Positions 16,848 to 24,843 of a stretch of DNA of 64,000 bases are shown one piece after another. Position numbers and translations under genes: made by a program. The notes beneath the pieces were generated by a model that worked only from the letters and a program-made list of their open reading frames with translations, ran no database searches and was not told the origin of the DNA. Position 1 is the first letter of the stretch; each line of letters opens with the position of its first letter. Source of the stretch: Flavobacterium lindanitolerans (GTDB lineage: Bacteria > Bacteroidota > Bacteroidia > Flavobacteriales > Flavobacteriaceae); assembly GCF_002846575.1 (NCBI RefSeq), contig NZ_PJND01000007.1, positions 1,612,001 to 1,676,000 on the forward strand, written 5' to 3'.

Positions 16848-17261
16848 TCAAATAAATCCCAATTGCTTCATAATGCTCGTTCTGTCATAGGCCTGTGTAT
16901 GTCCTGCAATTTTTCCATCTAGGATATGATAAAACGTCATGCCTTGTGCTTCTATCTTTCTGTTCGTTGCCGGCCATTCGCCTATTTGGCCGGTATTTGT
17001 TCCGGTCATAATCCAAGTGATGGCAACCACATTGCCGTCTGATATGGCGGTCTTGATGTCGAAATGTACATCAGGGAATGGGCCAAAGGTATGATGCAGT
17101 CGTGTTGCAAATTCGTCATGTTTCAACGTTTTGCCTTCCCAGGGGTCTGCATTGTCGAGATGAATGGTATATTCCGGAGCCAGATATTTAGGGATGTCCT
17201 CCAATTTTTTTTCGTTCCAGATACGTTGCATGAATTCCCGTATCAATGTTTCGTTTGCCAT
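16848..17261 (-). CDS. SnoaL-like ester cyclase family protein
   Basis: A 137-residue alpha+beta barrel protein of the SnoaL-like group. Typical sequences are FMQRIWNEKKLEDIPKYLAP, the central VAITWIMTGTNTG and the final strand IAGHTQAYDRTSIMKQLGFI. Family members catalyse or bind polyketide-like or other small ligands; many are of unknown function. It precedes the chromate transporter on the same strand by 54 bases and has its own promoter at 17,317-17,346, so the two may form a unit. Confidence 0.82.
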   Translation of the reverse strand: MANETLIREFMQRIWNEKKLEDIPKYLAPEYTIHLDNADPWEGKTLKHDEFATRLHHTFGPFPDVHFDIKTAISDGNVVAITWIMTGTNTGQIGEWPATNRKIEAQGMTFYHILDGKIAGHTQAYDRTSIMKQLGFI

Positions 17262-17316
17262 TCTTATTGTCTGTTGTTATCGCTGTATCTGAGCAATTAA
17301 TAATTTAAAAATTTAT

Positions 17317-17346
17317 CAAATATAGCCTGCTTACGAATCTTGCCAA
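17317..17346 (-). promoter_or_regulatory. Promoter of the SnoaL-like gene
   Basis: On the minus strand TTG (17346-17344) and TATATTTG (17324-17317) are 19 bases apart, a full match to the Bacteroidota promoter. It lies about 55 bases upstream of the ATG at 17,261. Confidence 0.6.
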
Positions 17347-17418
17347 AATATTTTTACGAGAATTAAAATGTTGCTATCTTGCCGCGCATTTTAACAAACT
17401 AACTAAAAAAACGAACTA

Positions 17419-18348
17419 ATGAAAACTAAAATTACAGCCTTTGCAACGCTGTTTCTATTTGTCCTTTTGATGGGATGTTCAGGCGGAGATGATGGCGGTT
17501 CAAATTGCGGAAAAGTAGAATCGGTTACTTTTTCTACTACTCCGGTTGCGGTAACGCTTTACTTTACTGGCGGTACTAATGCCAATTCCTTTAAGGTAGA
17601 ATATGGTCCTACCGGATTCAGACAAGGAACAGGAACATCTGTAGTGACTTCAAATACACAGATAGAAGTTACCGGACTGGTTCCTTCTACAACTTATGAT
17701 TTTTATATTACCGGAATTTGCAGCGACACAGAAAACAGCACCCCTTATAAGCTTTCAAGTGTTACAACACAAGCCAGTCAATGTACTGGAACTACCTCAG
17801 TACAGTTTGGTCAATTATATCCGAATGAGATTGACCTTCAATTTACCTATTCAGGCGGATATGCAGAATATTACGAAGTGGAATATGGACCGGTAGGATT
17901 TACTTTAGGAACCGGAACCAAAGCAACTACTTCTTTCGGGACTTCTTCAAAAACTCTTACAGGAATCCAGGCTTCAACAACCTACGATTTTTATGTACGT
18001 TCTTATTGTGCATCGGGCGAAAAGACTCCTTTTGTCAAATTCAGCTATACAACTATGAATGGATGTCCGAAACCTACTAATTTGTCAAGTTGGATTGTTT
18101 CAGGAAGTTGTAATAGTGGTACCGCAACCAGAGCTTTTTCATGGAGCTATTTAGCTGGTACGCCACAAAGTTATACGATTTCTATCGTTCAGGGAGCTAC
18201 TGATAATCCTGCTGAAGGAAATACTTTTGTTACTTCTACAACCGGTATATCTATTTCAAATATGTTCTGTAATTGGAGGGCTTTTTATGTAAGAGCCAAT
18301 TGTACAGGCAATGATAGCAGTGAATGGGCTGGTCCTTATTATTTTTAA
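17419..18348 (+). CDS. Fibronectin type III-like lipoprotein (copy 1)
   Basis: A 309-residue lipoprotein; FLFVLLMGCSGG gives lipidation at C20. Two fibronectin type III-like modules follow. Each carries the pattern VEYGPxGFxxGTGT and ends in STTYDFY (about residues 30-120 and 130-215). A cysteine-containing C-terminal module ends SSEWAGPYYF. It probably sits on the cell surface and binds protein or carbohydrate; there is no enzymatic motif. A paralogue follows directly downstream. Confidence 0.8.
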   Translation: MKTKITAFATLFLFVLLMGCSGGDDGGSNCGKVESVTFSTTPVAVTLYFTGGTNANSFKVEYGPTGFRQGTGTSVVTSNTQIEVTGLVPSTTYDFYITGICSDTENSTPYKLSSVTTQASQCTGTTSVQFGQLYPNEIDLQFTYSGGYAEYYEVEYGPVGFTLGTGTKATTSFGTSSKTLTGIQASTTYDFYVRSYCASGEKTPFVKFSYTTMNGCPKPTNLSSWIVSGSCNSGTATRAFSWSYLAGTPQSYTISIVQGATDNPAEGNTFVTSTTGISISNMFCNWRAFYVRANCTGNDSSEWAGPYYF

Positions 18349-18370
18349 GAAATTTTGGGAAAGAATCAAA

Positions 18371-18403
18371 GAAGAGACTTTTTTTGGGGAAGTCTCTTCT
18401 TTT
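18371..18403 (+). terminator. Intrinsic terminator after lipoprotein copy 1
   Basis: GAAGAGACTT (18371-18380) pairs perfectly with AAGTCTCTTC (18390-18399) around a nine-base loop and is followed by TTTTG. It separates the two lipoprotein genes into different transcripts. Confidence 0.85.
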
Positions 18404-18496
18404 GTTTAGTGTTTATCATCTAATTTTTTCGGAGAATATAATATGATTATCTTTCATATCAGAATTTTAATAAATTAACTTAATTAACAGGCACGA

Positions 18497-19420
18497 ATGA
18501 GTAGTAAAATTACAAGTATTATTTCTATATTTATTTTTATCCTTTTTATAGGATGTTCCAGTGAAGATGGAGAATCTGGTAATTGTGGCGAGGTAATAGA
18601 TGTTTCTTTTAATGTATATTCTTCTACCAGTCTAAGTCTTACTATAAAGGCCGGTCATAATACAGGTTCGTTTAAAATTGAATATGGACCTGCTGGTTTT
18701 GCGAAAGGCACAGGAGTTTCAATAACTACTTTAAATACAGTTTATGATATAGGAGGACTAATACCTTCAACAAGTTATGATATCTATGTTACAGGTATTT
18801 GTGATGGAGTTGAAAACAACGCTTTTTATAAGCTATCGAATGTTACCACAAGACAAAGCAGATGCGCAGGTAATACGGAATTAGATTTCTTTCAGTTTAA
18901 TCCTAATGAATTAATTCTTCAATTTCTATACAGAGACTCAGCCCCTTCTCATTATGAAGTTGAATATGGTTTGGCAGGTTTTACATTAGGCACAGGAACC
19001 CGAATTAGTACCGTTTATTTGCAAAAAACAATCACGGATTTCCAAATGGATAAGGATTATGATTTTTATGCAAGGACGTTTTGTAGTCCGTTTGAAGCGA
19101 CTCCTTTTATTAAGTATACCTATAGGACTGTTGTTCCATGTCCAAAACCAACCAATTTAAGGAGCAATTCGATTATTGGATTATGTGATTCTCCGGATGC
19201 AAGAAAATCTATTGGATGGGATCATCAATATGGATCGTATCAAAATTTTGTAGTTTCTCTTATTCGTACTGTTGGTGAAACACCAGGAGCAAATACAATA
19301 ACTACAGGTAATAATGGAGAAATACTTCATGGCCCATTTTGTGAATGGATTGGCTTTTATGTTAAAGCAAATTGTAATGGTGGATCAAGTAGTGAATGGG
19401 CCGGCCCTCATTATTTTTAA
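18497..19420 (+). CDS. Fibronectin type III-like lipoprotein (copy 2)
   Basis: A 307-residue paralogue of the upstream gene with the same plan: lipobox FILFIGCSSE, two modules with IEYGPAGFAKGTG and VEYGLAGFTLGTGT, and the C-terminus SSEWAGPHYF. Sequence identity is spread along the whole length but codons and many residues differ, so the duplication is not recent. It has its own terminator. Function unknown; probably a surface-exposed binding protein. Confidence 0.8.
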   Translation: MSSKITSIISIFIFILFIGCSSEDGESGNCGEVIDVSFNVYSSTSLSLTIKAGHNTGSFKIEYGPAGFAKGTGVSITTLNTVYDIGGLIPSTSYDIYVTGICDGVENNAFYKLSNVTTRQSRCAGNTELDFFQFNPNELILQFLYRDSAPSHYEVEYGLAGFTLGTGTRISTVYLQKTITDFQMDKDYDFYARTFCSPFEATPFIKYTYRTVVPCPKPTNLRSNSIIGLCDSPDARKSIGWDHQYGSYQNFVVSLIRTVGETPGANTITTGNNGEILHGPFCEWIGFYVKANCNGGSSSEWAGPHYF

Positions 19421-19440
19421 GAAACTTTAAAACAATAACA

Positions 19441-19477
19441 AAAAGCGGGCTTCTTTTTAAAAGAAACCCGCTTTTTT
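19441..19477. terminator. Bidirectional intrinsic terminator
   Basis: AAAAGCGGG at the start pairs with CCCGCTTTT at the end, and TTCTTTT with AAAAGAA inside. A T run lies on the plus side. It separates lipoprotein copy 2 from the convergent DUF3667 gene. Confidence 0.85.
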
Positions 19478-19497
19478 ATTTATGCAAAACTTGTTTA

Positions 19498-20289
19498 TTA
19501 TTTTTTAGGAATAAACATTTCCGGATTATTCATAACCATCCATATCGCTATCCCAAAAATGATCATTATGTAAATTACAAATCCTATCGCTAATGCCAAT
19601 AATACTTTAATAATAATATCACCGATACTTTTTTGTGTATAATATTCCTTATAAAACCATACCATAATGAACGGATAAGCAATGAAGGTTGAGAGCGTCA
19701 TGAAAGTCACAAAGATTGCTGGTGTATTCTTTAACAGGTATAAGATTGGAAAGAAAACAACAATGGAAAGAATAGTATAGTAAATCAAAGTATAGGTGTT
19801 CATAATTACATGTTCGTAATAATTCTCTCCCCATTTTTTGAATACCAGGGCTGTTACAATCGAAGCCAACGGAATTAACAGTAACATGATTATTGAGCTA
19901 TAGGACGACAATAAAGACATAGCATCATGCATCCCGGGCATGGTTAATTTCTGTTGCCCATAGATTTGTTGCATGTAATTTTCCATTATTACATCTGACT
20001 TGATGACTTTAAAGGAAAGGAAGGCAGAAATACCGCTCAATACAAACGCCAGTAGAATAGGTTTGTAATGGTTAACCCTATCACCATCGATAAATTTTTT
20101 TGCCGTTTTTCCAGGGTTTCTAGCAACATTTTTTAGGGAATAGAAAAAGCCTTTATTGGTATGTACGGCCAGATATTGCACTTCATCAATCAGGTATTTA
20201 CGGTCAATCCTTTTGTATTTTTTTTGTCCGCAGTTGCTGCAAAAATTTTCAGTTATAGGACGGCTGCAGTTCAGGCAATTGTTTTCCAT
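19498..20289 (-). CDS. DUF3667 zinc-ribbon membrane protein
   Basis: A 263-residue protein. A small zinc ribbon opens it (CLNCSRPITENFCSNCG, residues 5-21, two CxxC pairs). A conserved linker follows, then about five transmembrane helices from residue 80 on. This is the DUF3667 architecture common in Bacteroidota, of unknown function. It is followed upstream on the same strand by a two-helix small membrane protein 24 bases away, so the two are probably expressed together. Confidence 0.85.
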   Translation of the reverse strand: MENNCLNCSRPITENFCSNCGQKKYKRIDRKYLIDEVQYLAVHTNKGFFYSLKNVARNPGKTAKKFIDGDRVNHYKPILLAFVLSGISAFLSFKVIKSDVIMENYMQQIYGQQKLTMPGMHDAMSLLSSYSSIIMLLLIPLASIVTALVFKKWGENYYEHVIMNTYTLIYYTILSIVVFFPILYLLKNTPAIFVTFMTLSTFIAYPFIMVWFYKEYYTQKSIGDIIIKVLLALAIGFVIYIMIIFGIAIWMVMNNPEMFIPKK

Positions 20290-20313
20290 TTTTAAAGATT
20301 TATTGGAAAGTTA

Positions 20314-20562
20314 TTATTTGGAGTTTCGCGATTTGATTTCTGTATTAAGTTGGCCAAAGCGAATATAATTTGGAAGCATCGTTAGTATACAACCCGGAAT
20401 AATGGCAATAAGTGCGAAATTTTTACTCTTCATACCCATGAAAAGAAGTCCGACACAGGCCAGAAACATTATGATACTGAATGCAATCAGGACACTTTTT
20501 AGTGTGTTTTTTTGTTTGTGCAGCTCTTCCAGTGTTAATTCAGAGAGTTTGTTGGTTTTCAT
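20314..20562 (-). CDS. Small membrane protein, two helices
   Basis: An 82-residue protein with a charged N-terminus (LTLEELHKQKNTLKS). Two transmembrane helices follow (about residues 25-45 and 50-66), then a basic tail. It fits the redox-inactive, YrhC-like small membrane proteins only in general shape; no family is assigned. It lies directly upstream of the DUF3667 gene on the same strand, which suggests a functional or at least transcriptional link. Confidence 0.7.
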   Translation of the reverse strand: MKTNKLSELTLEELHKQKNTLKSVLIAFSIIMFLACVGLLFMGMKSKNFALIAIIPGCILTMLPNYIRFGQLNTEIKSRNSK

Positions 20563-20612
20563 ATGATTGGATATTGTTTTCTCATTATGTTAAAAACATG
20601 CCAAATATAATA

Positions 20613-20642
20613 AATCCCCAATTGCAATTGCTAGTGGGGATT
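20613..20642 (-). terminator. Hairpin, possible terminator
   Basis: AATCCCCA (20613-20620) pairs with TGGGGATT (20635-20642) around a 14-base loop that itself contains a repeated CAATTG. The T tract is weak on both strands, so its role as a terminator is uncertain. Confidence 0.4.
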
Positions 20643-20711
20643 ATTATTTCTAAATTAAAACGGATTATCATCCGTAGTAATTATATTGCCCAACAAAAAA
20701 TCCAAAAAAGA

Positions 20712-20739
20712 AACAGACTGCCTTTTTTGACAGTCTGTT
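20712..20739 (-). terminator. Intrinsic terminator of the 50-residue membrane protein gene
   Basis: AACAGACTG (20712-20720) pairs with CAGTCTGTT (20731-20739) around a ten-base loop. On the minus strand it is followed by a TTTCTTTTTT tract. The nearest gene ending on that strand is at 20,845. The interval 20,563-20,844 holds only these hairpins. Confidence 0.7.
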
Positions 20740-20844
20740 ACGATGTTTATTTATCCAAGCTTCTTAAATTACTGTTTTTATGTAGAAGATTCTTAAAACG
20801 TTATCAAAGAGTTTTTGGATATTGACTATTGTTTGTTTGAAACA

Positions 20845-20997
20845 TTATTTCCCATATTTCTGTTCGTATTGAGCAGGGGTCAAATACTTAGTGTCAGAAA
20901 TTTTATTTACTTTATTTGAAGCAAATAAAGTTGTCAAAACCAATGCTATTCCAGAAACGAATAGCAATAAACTTTTTTTAGTTATTGAATTTTTCAT
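20845..20997 (-). CDS. Small single-helix membrane or secreted protein (50 aa)
   Basis: A 50-codon gene starting MKNSITKKSLLLFVSGIALV. It has a basic N-terminus and one hydrophobic helix (about residues 9-26), followed by a polar tail ending YLTPAQYEQKYGK. The clear signal-anchor shape, an ATG start and a terminator about 100 bases downstream support a real gene. No family is recognised. It lies between the nitronate monooxygenase operon end and the DUF3667 pair, all on the minus strand. Confidence 0.6.
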   Translation of the reverse strand: MKNSITKKSLLLFVSGIALVLTTLFASNKVNKISDTKYLTPAQYEQKYGK

Positions 20998-21074
20998 GGC
21001 TTATAAATTTTAGATGTTTATAGTTATAAAAATAAAAAAAAATATTTTAATTTAAAATAAATAGGATTACCTAC

Positions 21075-22148
21075 TTAATACTGGAATAACTTATTAGTTT
21101 CTGTAATTAAATCCTTCATCAACTCATCAGCTTTATGATGTTTTAGAGTTGCAGTGTTTTGTCCAGACCAAAAGTTGATCATGTCTGTTCTTCCTTGTGC
21201 CAGAGCGGCTGCTCTTAAAGGAGCAATTAATTTGGTTTGTAAAGGAAATGGCAATACTTCAGTTTCAAACTTTACTTCGTCAGCTATTTTGTTGGCAACC
21301 ATTCTGCCCATTCTTCCTGTGAGTGATTTTGAAAGAACCGTATGTTTTGGACTGCCGGAAAGCAATACCTCTTTATGTAGAGGAGTAGCGCCTGATTCGT
21401 CAGTAACCATAAAGGCAGTGCCTAACTGAACAGCATCAGCTCCCAGCATCAGTGCCGCGGCAATACCTTTGGCATCTGTAATTCCTCCGGCAGCAATGAT
21501 TGGTGTAGTTGTTTTGGCTTTTAGCTGCTGAATAAGTGTAAAGAGTCCGGTCTGAGAGTCCTGAGCCGGCCTAAGAAAAGACGGACGGTGACCTCCGGCC
21601 TCAAATCCGGAAGCTACAATGGCATCAACTCTGGCTTCTTCTAATGCCAATGCTTCATCGAGTGTTGTTGCTGCACCTATTGTTTTGATGCCCAGCCTGC
21701 GTGCTTCTGCAAGAATTTCTTGGGAAGGTATGCCAAATATAAAACTAAATACAGCCGGGCGAATTTCAAACAAAACTTCTACCTGTTTTTCAAATTTGAA
21801 AGGAATGTCTGTTGATAATTCCGGCAATGGAATATTCAATTCGTCAAAGTAAGGCTTAAATAGTGCCTTTACCTTGTCTAAAGATTCTTTTGGATAATCA
21901 GTCAGGCTTTTGTCAACGTCTGATACCCATAAATTAATGTTATAAGGTTTATTAGTTTTAGCTTTGATTGCTTTCCCTGCTTCTCTTATTTCTTCAGGAG
22001 ATAGGGTATAGGCTCCAAAACTTCCTAATCCGCCTGCATTGGAAACGGTGGCAAGAAGTTCTGCAGTCGAAAAACCACCACCCATAGGACCTTGCAATAT
22101 CGGGTATTGGATGCCTAGTAATTCTGTTATTTTGGTTTTATTCCACAT
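21075..22148 (-). CDS. Nitronate monooxygenase family flavoprotein
   Basis: A 357-residue TIM-barrel FMN enzyme that oxidises alkyl nitronates such as propionate-3-nitronate. Features are LLGIQYPILQGPMGGGFS at residue 9, AIVASGFEAGGHRPSFL near 183 with the conserved GGH, and IIAAGGITDAKGIAAALMLG near 217 for phosphate binding, followed by AVQLGTAFMVT. It ends a four-gene unit with tautomerase, SDR and NTF2-like genes, starting three bases after the latter's stop. Detoxification of a nitro or reactive carbonyl compound is a reasonable inference. Confidence 0.9.
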   Translation of the reverse strand: MWNKTKITELLGIQYPILQGPMGGGFSTAELLATVSNAGGLGSFGAYTLSPEEIREAGKAIKAKTNKPYNINLWVSDVDKSLTDYPKESLDKVKALFKPYFDELNIPLPELSTDIPFKFEKQVEVLFEIRPAVFSFIFGIPSQEILAEARRLGIKTIGAATTLDEALALEEARVDAIVASGFEAGGHRPSFLRPAQDSQTGLFTLIQQLKAKTTTPIIAAGGITDAKGIAAALMLGADAVQLGTAFMVTDESGATPLHKEVLLSGSPKHTVLSKSLTGRMGRMVANKIADEVKFETEVLPFPLQTKLIAPLRAAALAQGRTDMINFWSGQNTATLKHHKADELMKDLITETNKLFQY

Positions 22149-22151
22149 GAT

Positions 22152-22529
22152 TTATTCCTTTACGTGTGTCAATAGTTTGTTTACGATAACCCATTTTCCG
22201 TCAATCAAAGAAAGGCTGAGCAGGTCGTAATAATTGTATTCAAAAATAGGAACGTGGGTTTTCGCAACGGCAATCGTATTGATAATTTCTATGGAGATGA
22301 TTTCCATACCAAATTTGGCACCCAATTCATTAGGGCTTTTGCGATTTTTTACACCTTCCAAATATTGCTCAAGCATTTTGAAATAAGGTTCTCCATTTAT
22401 ATCGCCGGATAAAAATGCCATCGGATGGAAAGCGCTTCGGAGCAGATGGATGTCTCCTGCAAAAATACCATTAAAATAATTTTCCAGCACAGAAGTTATC
22501 TGTTTTCTGTTTTCGTCTGTAGTTTTCAT
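22152..22529 (-). CDS. NTF2-like (putative lumazine-binding) protein
   Basis: A 125-residue cone-shaped NTF2-like fold protein. The pattern ITSVLENYFNGIFAGDIHLL, then FHPMAFLSG and the last strands LSLIDGKWVIVNKLLTH, matches the group annotated as nuclear transport factor 2-like or lumazine-binding. It could be an enzyme or a ligand carrier. It lies 21 bases after the SDR gene and three before the nitronate monooxygenase gene, so it is clearly co-transcribed. Confidence 0.82.
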   Translation of the reverse strand: MKTTDENRKQITSVLENYFNGIFAGDIHLLRSAFHPMAFLSGDINGEPYFKMLEQYLEGVKNRKSPNELGAKFGMEIISIEIINTIAVAKTHVPIFEYNYYDLLSLSLIDGKWVIVNKLLTHVKE

Positions 22530-22550
22530 TTTTTGGTTTTAAGAGGTAAA

Positions 22551-23297
22551 TTAAGAAATACGATGCCCGGCAACATGTCCGCCATCTAGATTAATCGTTT
22601 CTCCGGTTACAAAATTACTTTCGGCAAGATATAAGGCCAGTTCTGCTACGTCCTGGGTTTCGCCAATTCGATTAAGGAGATGTAATCCCGCAAGATTATC
22701 AGCATCAGCAACCCCAATTTTTGACTGTAACGGACTTCGTATAATACCGGGAGCTATAGTATTGATACGGATGTTGTTTCTTCCAAATTCAGCAGCAAGC
22801 TGTTTCGTAAGTGCATGAATGCCACCTTTGCTTGAAATTGGGGCGGTTGCCGGAAAACCGTCAATGGCATGGTCAACCAATACGGTGCCTATGTTGATGA
22901 TGGCTCCTCCGTCCTGAGTAAGCATTTGCCTGATGGCAGCCTGACTTGTGAAAAAAGTTCCTTTGAGGTTGATATCTAAAAAACGGTCCAAATCTTTTTC
23001 GTCTATTTCCAGAAAAGGCTTCGGTTCGAAAACTCCTGCATTGTTTATCAATACATCTGCGCTACCAAAATGTTTGACGGCTGTTCCGATAAGCTGTTGT
23101 CCTACTGATATGTCGCTTATATCTCCGGCTATCGGTACGAGATGCTCTTCGTGTCCCAAATCTTTTTGGGCGTTTTTAAGATTATTTGCATTAGCAGAGT
23201 TGATTACTACATTGTATCCTTTTTCTAAAAATAGCTTTGTAATAGATTTTCCGATTCCGGTTGATGCGCCTGTTATTATTGCTGTTTTTGTTTTCAT
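22551..23297 (-). CDS. SDR family oxidoreductase lacking the canonical catalytic tyrosine
   Basis: A 248-residue classical SDR fold. The cofactor motif TGASTGIG is at residues 9-16, NNAG near 86, and the C-terminal TGETINLDGGH is typical. At the active site, however, the YxxxK motif is replaced: the conserved lysine is in ISSKGGIHALTK, but position K-4 is proline, and the usual catalytic serine is threonine in NIGTV. An ordinary dehydrogenase mechanism is therefore doubtful. It could be a ligand-binding or altered-activity member. It is the second gene of the tautomerase operon. Confidence 0.88.
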   Translation of the reverse strand: MKTKTAIITGASTGIGKSITKLFLEKGYNVVINSANANNLKNAQKDLGHEEHLVPIAGDISDISVGQQLIGTAVKHFGSADVLINNAGVFEPKPFLEIDEKDLDRFLDINLKGTFFTSQAAIRQMLTQDGGAIINIGTVLVDHAIDGFPATAPISSKGGIHALTKQLAAEFGRNNIRINTIAPGIIRSPLQSKIGVADADNLAGLHLLNRIGETQDVAELALYLAESNFVTGETINLDGGHVAGHRIS

Positions 23298-23308
23298 TGT
23301 TATTAATT

Positions 23309-23533
23309 TTAAGAATTGTTTTTTTGTGCCGTAATACCTTTTTCGCGGAGAATCGAAACCTGTTCTCCGGCAAAACCCCAGTCGTCAAGTTCTATTTCCT
23401 GTAGGACTATATGAGTAAGATTGGGGTCTTTGCCTAATATATCGCTAATGAGATTTGTCACTCCGGCAATCAATTGCTGTTTCTGTTCTCTTGTAACACC
23501 TTCACGGGTTAGTTCAATTTTTACATAAGGCAT
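23309..23533 (-). CDS. 4-oxalocrotonate tautomerase family protein
   Basis: A 74-residue small tautomerase. The correct start is the ATG at 23,533, which gives MPYVKIELTREG and places the catalytic proline at position 1 after methionine removal. Thirteen more codons are open upstream but would bury the proline. Family members tautomerise or dehalogenate small unsaturated acids. It is the first gene of the operon with SDR, NTF2-like and nitronate monooxygenase, 11 bases before the SDR gene. Confidence 0.88.
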   Translation of the reverse strand: MPYVKIELTREGVTREQKQQLIAGVTNLISDILGKDPNLTHIVLQEIELDDWGFAGEQVSILREKGITAQKNNS

Positions 23534-23569
23534 GGTCTTGTACTTTAAATAATTTATTAATTTATAGTA

Positions 23570-23615
23570 CAAAGGAAAGGAGGAATTTTAGGAGGGATGA
23601 GTGACATAGGTCACA
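23570..23615 (-). promoter_or_regulatory. Promoter of the tautomerase operon with a CRP-type binding site
   Basis: GTGA-N6-TCAC at 23601-23614 (GTGACATAGGTCAC, followed by A) matches the core of the Escherichia coli CRP site TGTGA-N6-TCACA. A TTCCTTTG (-7-like, one mismatch) lies on the minus strand at 23577-23570. With a start site a few bases further on, the palindrome is centred near -44, close to the usual -41.5 position of a class II activator. The Crp/Fnr gene next door is the obvious candidate regulator. Confidence 0.55.
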
Positions 23616-23627
23616 TTCCGTAGCAGG

Positions 23628-24206
23628 CTATTTTGAAGAATTGTACAACCTGCTGAGGGTTTCTCTTGAAACACCCAGATAGGCTGCGATCAGATGTTTC
23701 GGAACCATATTGTAGAGGGCAGGGTAGAGTGCCATTAGTTCCTCATATCGGGTTTTGGCATCGTTATTCATGAAAGAAAGGAGTCTTTTTTGTGCCGCAA
23801 CATAGCCTTTGTTCGTTCGCCATCTGAAAAAATATTCGACCTGGTGTAATTCACGACATATTTTCTCTCTGGCTTCATTAGTAATCGAAAGGACTTCTGC
23901 ATCTGAAATACAGTCAATAGTAATGGTGGCCTTGGCTTTGTTGTATAAAGCGGCGTAGTCTGATGTCCACCAGGTAGGCATGGTAAACTGAAGGATATGC
24001 ATTTTAATATTGTCGTTCATAAAAAATGTTTTCAGACAACCGGAAAGGACAAAGTATTCTTTTTCGACATCATCACCTTCATTGATAACAACCTCACCTT
24101 TTTTAAAAGATTCGGCTTTAAAATGCGAAAAGAAATGTTCAAACTCCTCTTCTGATAAGGAAGCGGTTTTTGCAATATGCTGTTTTAAGATTTCTTTGCC
24201 TTCCAT
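23628..24206 (-). CDS. Crp/Fnr family transcriptional regulator
   Basis: A 192-residue regulator. The cyclic-nucleotide-binding-like beta-roll spans about residues 20-120 (KKGEVVINEGDDVEKEYFVL). It lacks the cAMP-contacting RAL motif, so the ligand is uncertain. The C-terminal helix-turn-helix reads HLIAAYLGVSRETLSRLYN, whose SRETLSR recognition helix carries the Arg-Glu-x3-Arg contacts that in CRP read TGTGA. A matching site lies 13 bases beyond its stop, in front of the tautomerase operon. No cysteines typical of Fnr are seen. Confidence 0.88.
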   Translation of the reverse strand: MEGKEILKQHIAKTASLSEEEFEHFFSHFKAESFKKGEVVINEGDDVEKEYFVLSGCLKTFFMNDNIKMHILQFTMPTWWTSDYAALYNKAKATITIDCISDAEVLSITNEAREKICRELHQVEYFFRWRTNKGYVAAQKRLLSFMNNDAKTRYEELMALYPALYNMVPKHLIAAYLGVSRETLSRLYNSSK

Positions 24207-24253
24207 TTTAATATGTTTATTATGGCTATGACCTTTGTTTTGAAATTGCTATA

Positions 24254-24568
24254 CTATTGTTCTTTTATTGCATCCAGTAAATCATCCAATTGGCTAAAAC
24301 GGCTTTCCCAGATTTTTTTGAACTGCTCGAGCCATTTGTCTATTTCTTTCATCTTGTCGATTTCAAGTTGGTAATAAATTTCCCTACCCTGATGTTCTTG
24401 CTTTACCAATTCGCATTCGGCCAGTATTTTCAGATGTTTTGAGACGGCCTGACGTGTAGTGTCAAAATGTTCTGCCAGGGCATTAGGTGTCATGGGCTGT
24501 AAAGCAATCATGGCGATAATGGCTCTTCTGGTAGGATCTGCAATTGCCTGAAAAATATCTCTTCTCAT
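24254..24568 (-). CDS. ArsR family winged-helix regulator, orphan
   Basis: A 104-residue regulator closely related to the one at 14,442: MRRDIFQAIADPTRRAIIAM, then DTTRQAVSKHLKIL and the wing EHQGREIYYQLEI. It has no metal-binding cysteines. Unlike the first ArsR gene it has no adjacent SRPBCC partner; the next gene on the strand is the Crp/Fnr regulator 47 bases away. Its promoter carries three GTTGC-type half-sites, suggesting autoregulation. Confidence 0.9.
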   Translation of the reverse strand: MRRDIFQAIADPTRRAIIAMIALQPMTPNALAEHFDTTRQAVSKHLKILAECELVKQEHQGREIYYQLEIDKMKEIDKWLEQFKKIWESRFSQLDDLLDAIKEQ

Positions 24569-24594
24569 ATTGTCTTATTTGATAATCAGTAGAA

Positions 24595-24640
24595 GCAACT
24601 AATTGGTTGCAAATTTAAATGCAACTTTTCGCTATCACAA
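24595..24640 (-). promoter_or_regulatory. Promoter and candidate operator of the orphan ArsR gene
   Basis: Minus-strand TTG (24640-24638) and TAAATTTG (24617-24610) are 20 bases apart. A perfect inverted repeat GTTGCA-N8-TGCAAC (24606-24625) spans the -7 element, and a further GCAAC half-site lies at 24595-24599. This is a typical repressor layout. The gap upstream (24,641-24,843) shows no gene. Confidence 0.6.
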
Positions 24641-24843
24641 ATGTTTTAATGTTTATTTTAATGAATGGTTGTGTTTAGCGGGTCAATAATTGAGCAAAAG
24701 CACTAATGTGTTCGTCAGATTTAAAAAAATAACACACTCTGTCTCTCCGGTTTTTGTTTTCAATGGATTGCTTTGTTGGTCACTCCCCTATAGAATGATT
24801 TCTATCAGCCGGATTGTTTCATGGTTTAATTATTATAATGAAA

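Noticed and set aside
20640..20740. Tiny hydrophobic peptide frames between the two hairpins
   Set aside because: Two frames give different short peptides and both read through the hairpin; no evidence for translation.
24641..24843. 33-codon frame on the minus strand ending HISAFAQLLTR, possible gene remnant
   Set aside because: No start codon and a competing frame looks equally plausible; chance cannot be excluded.
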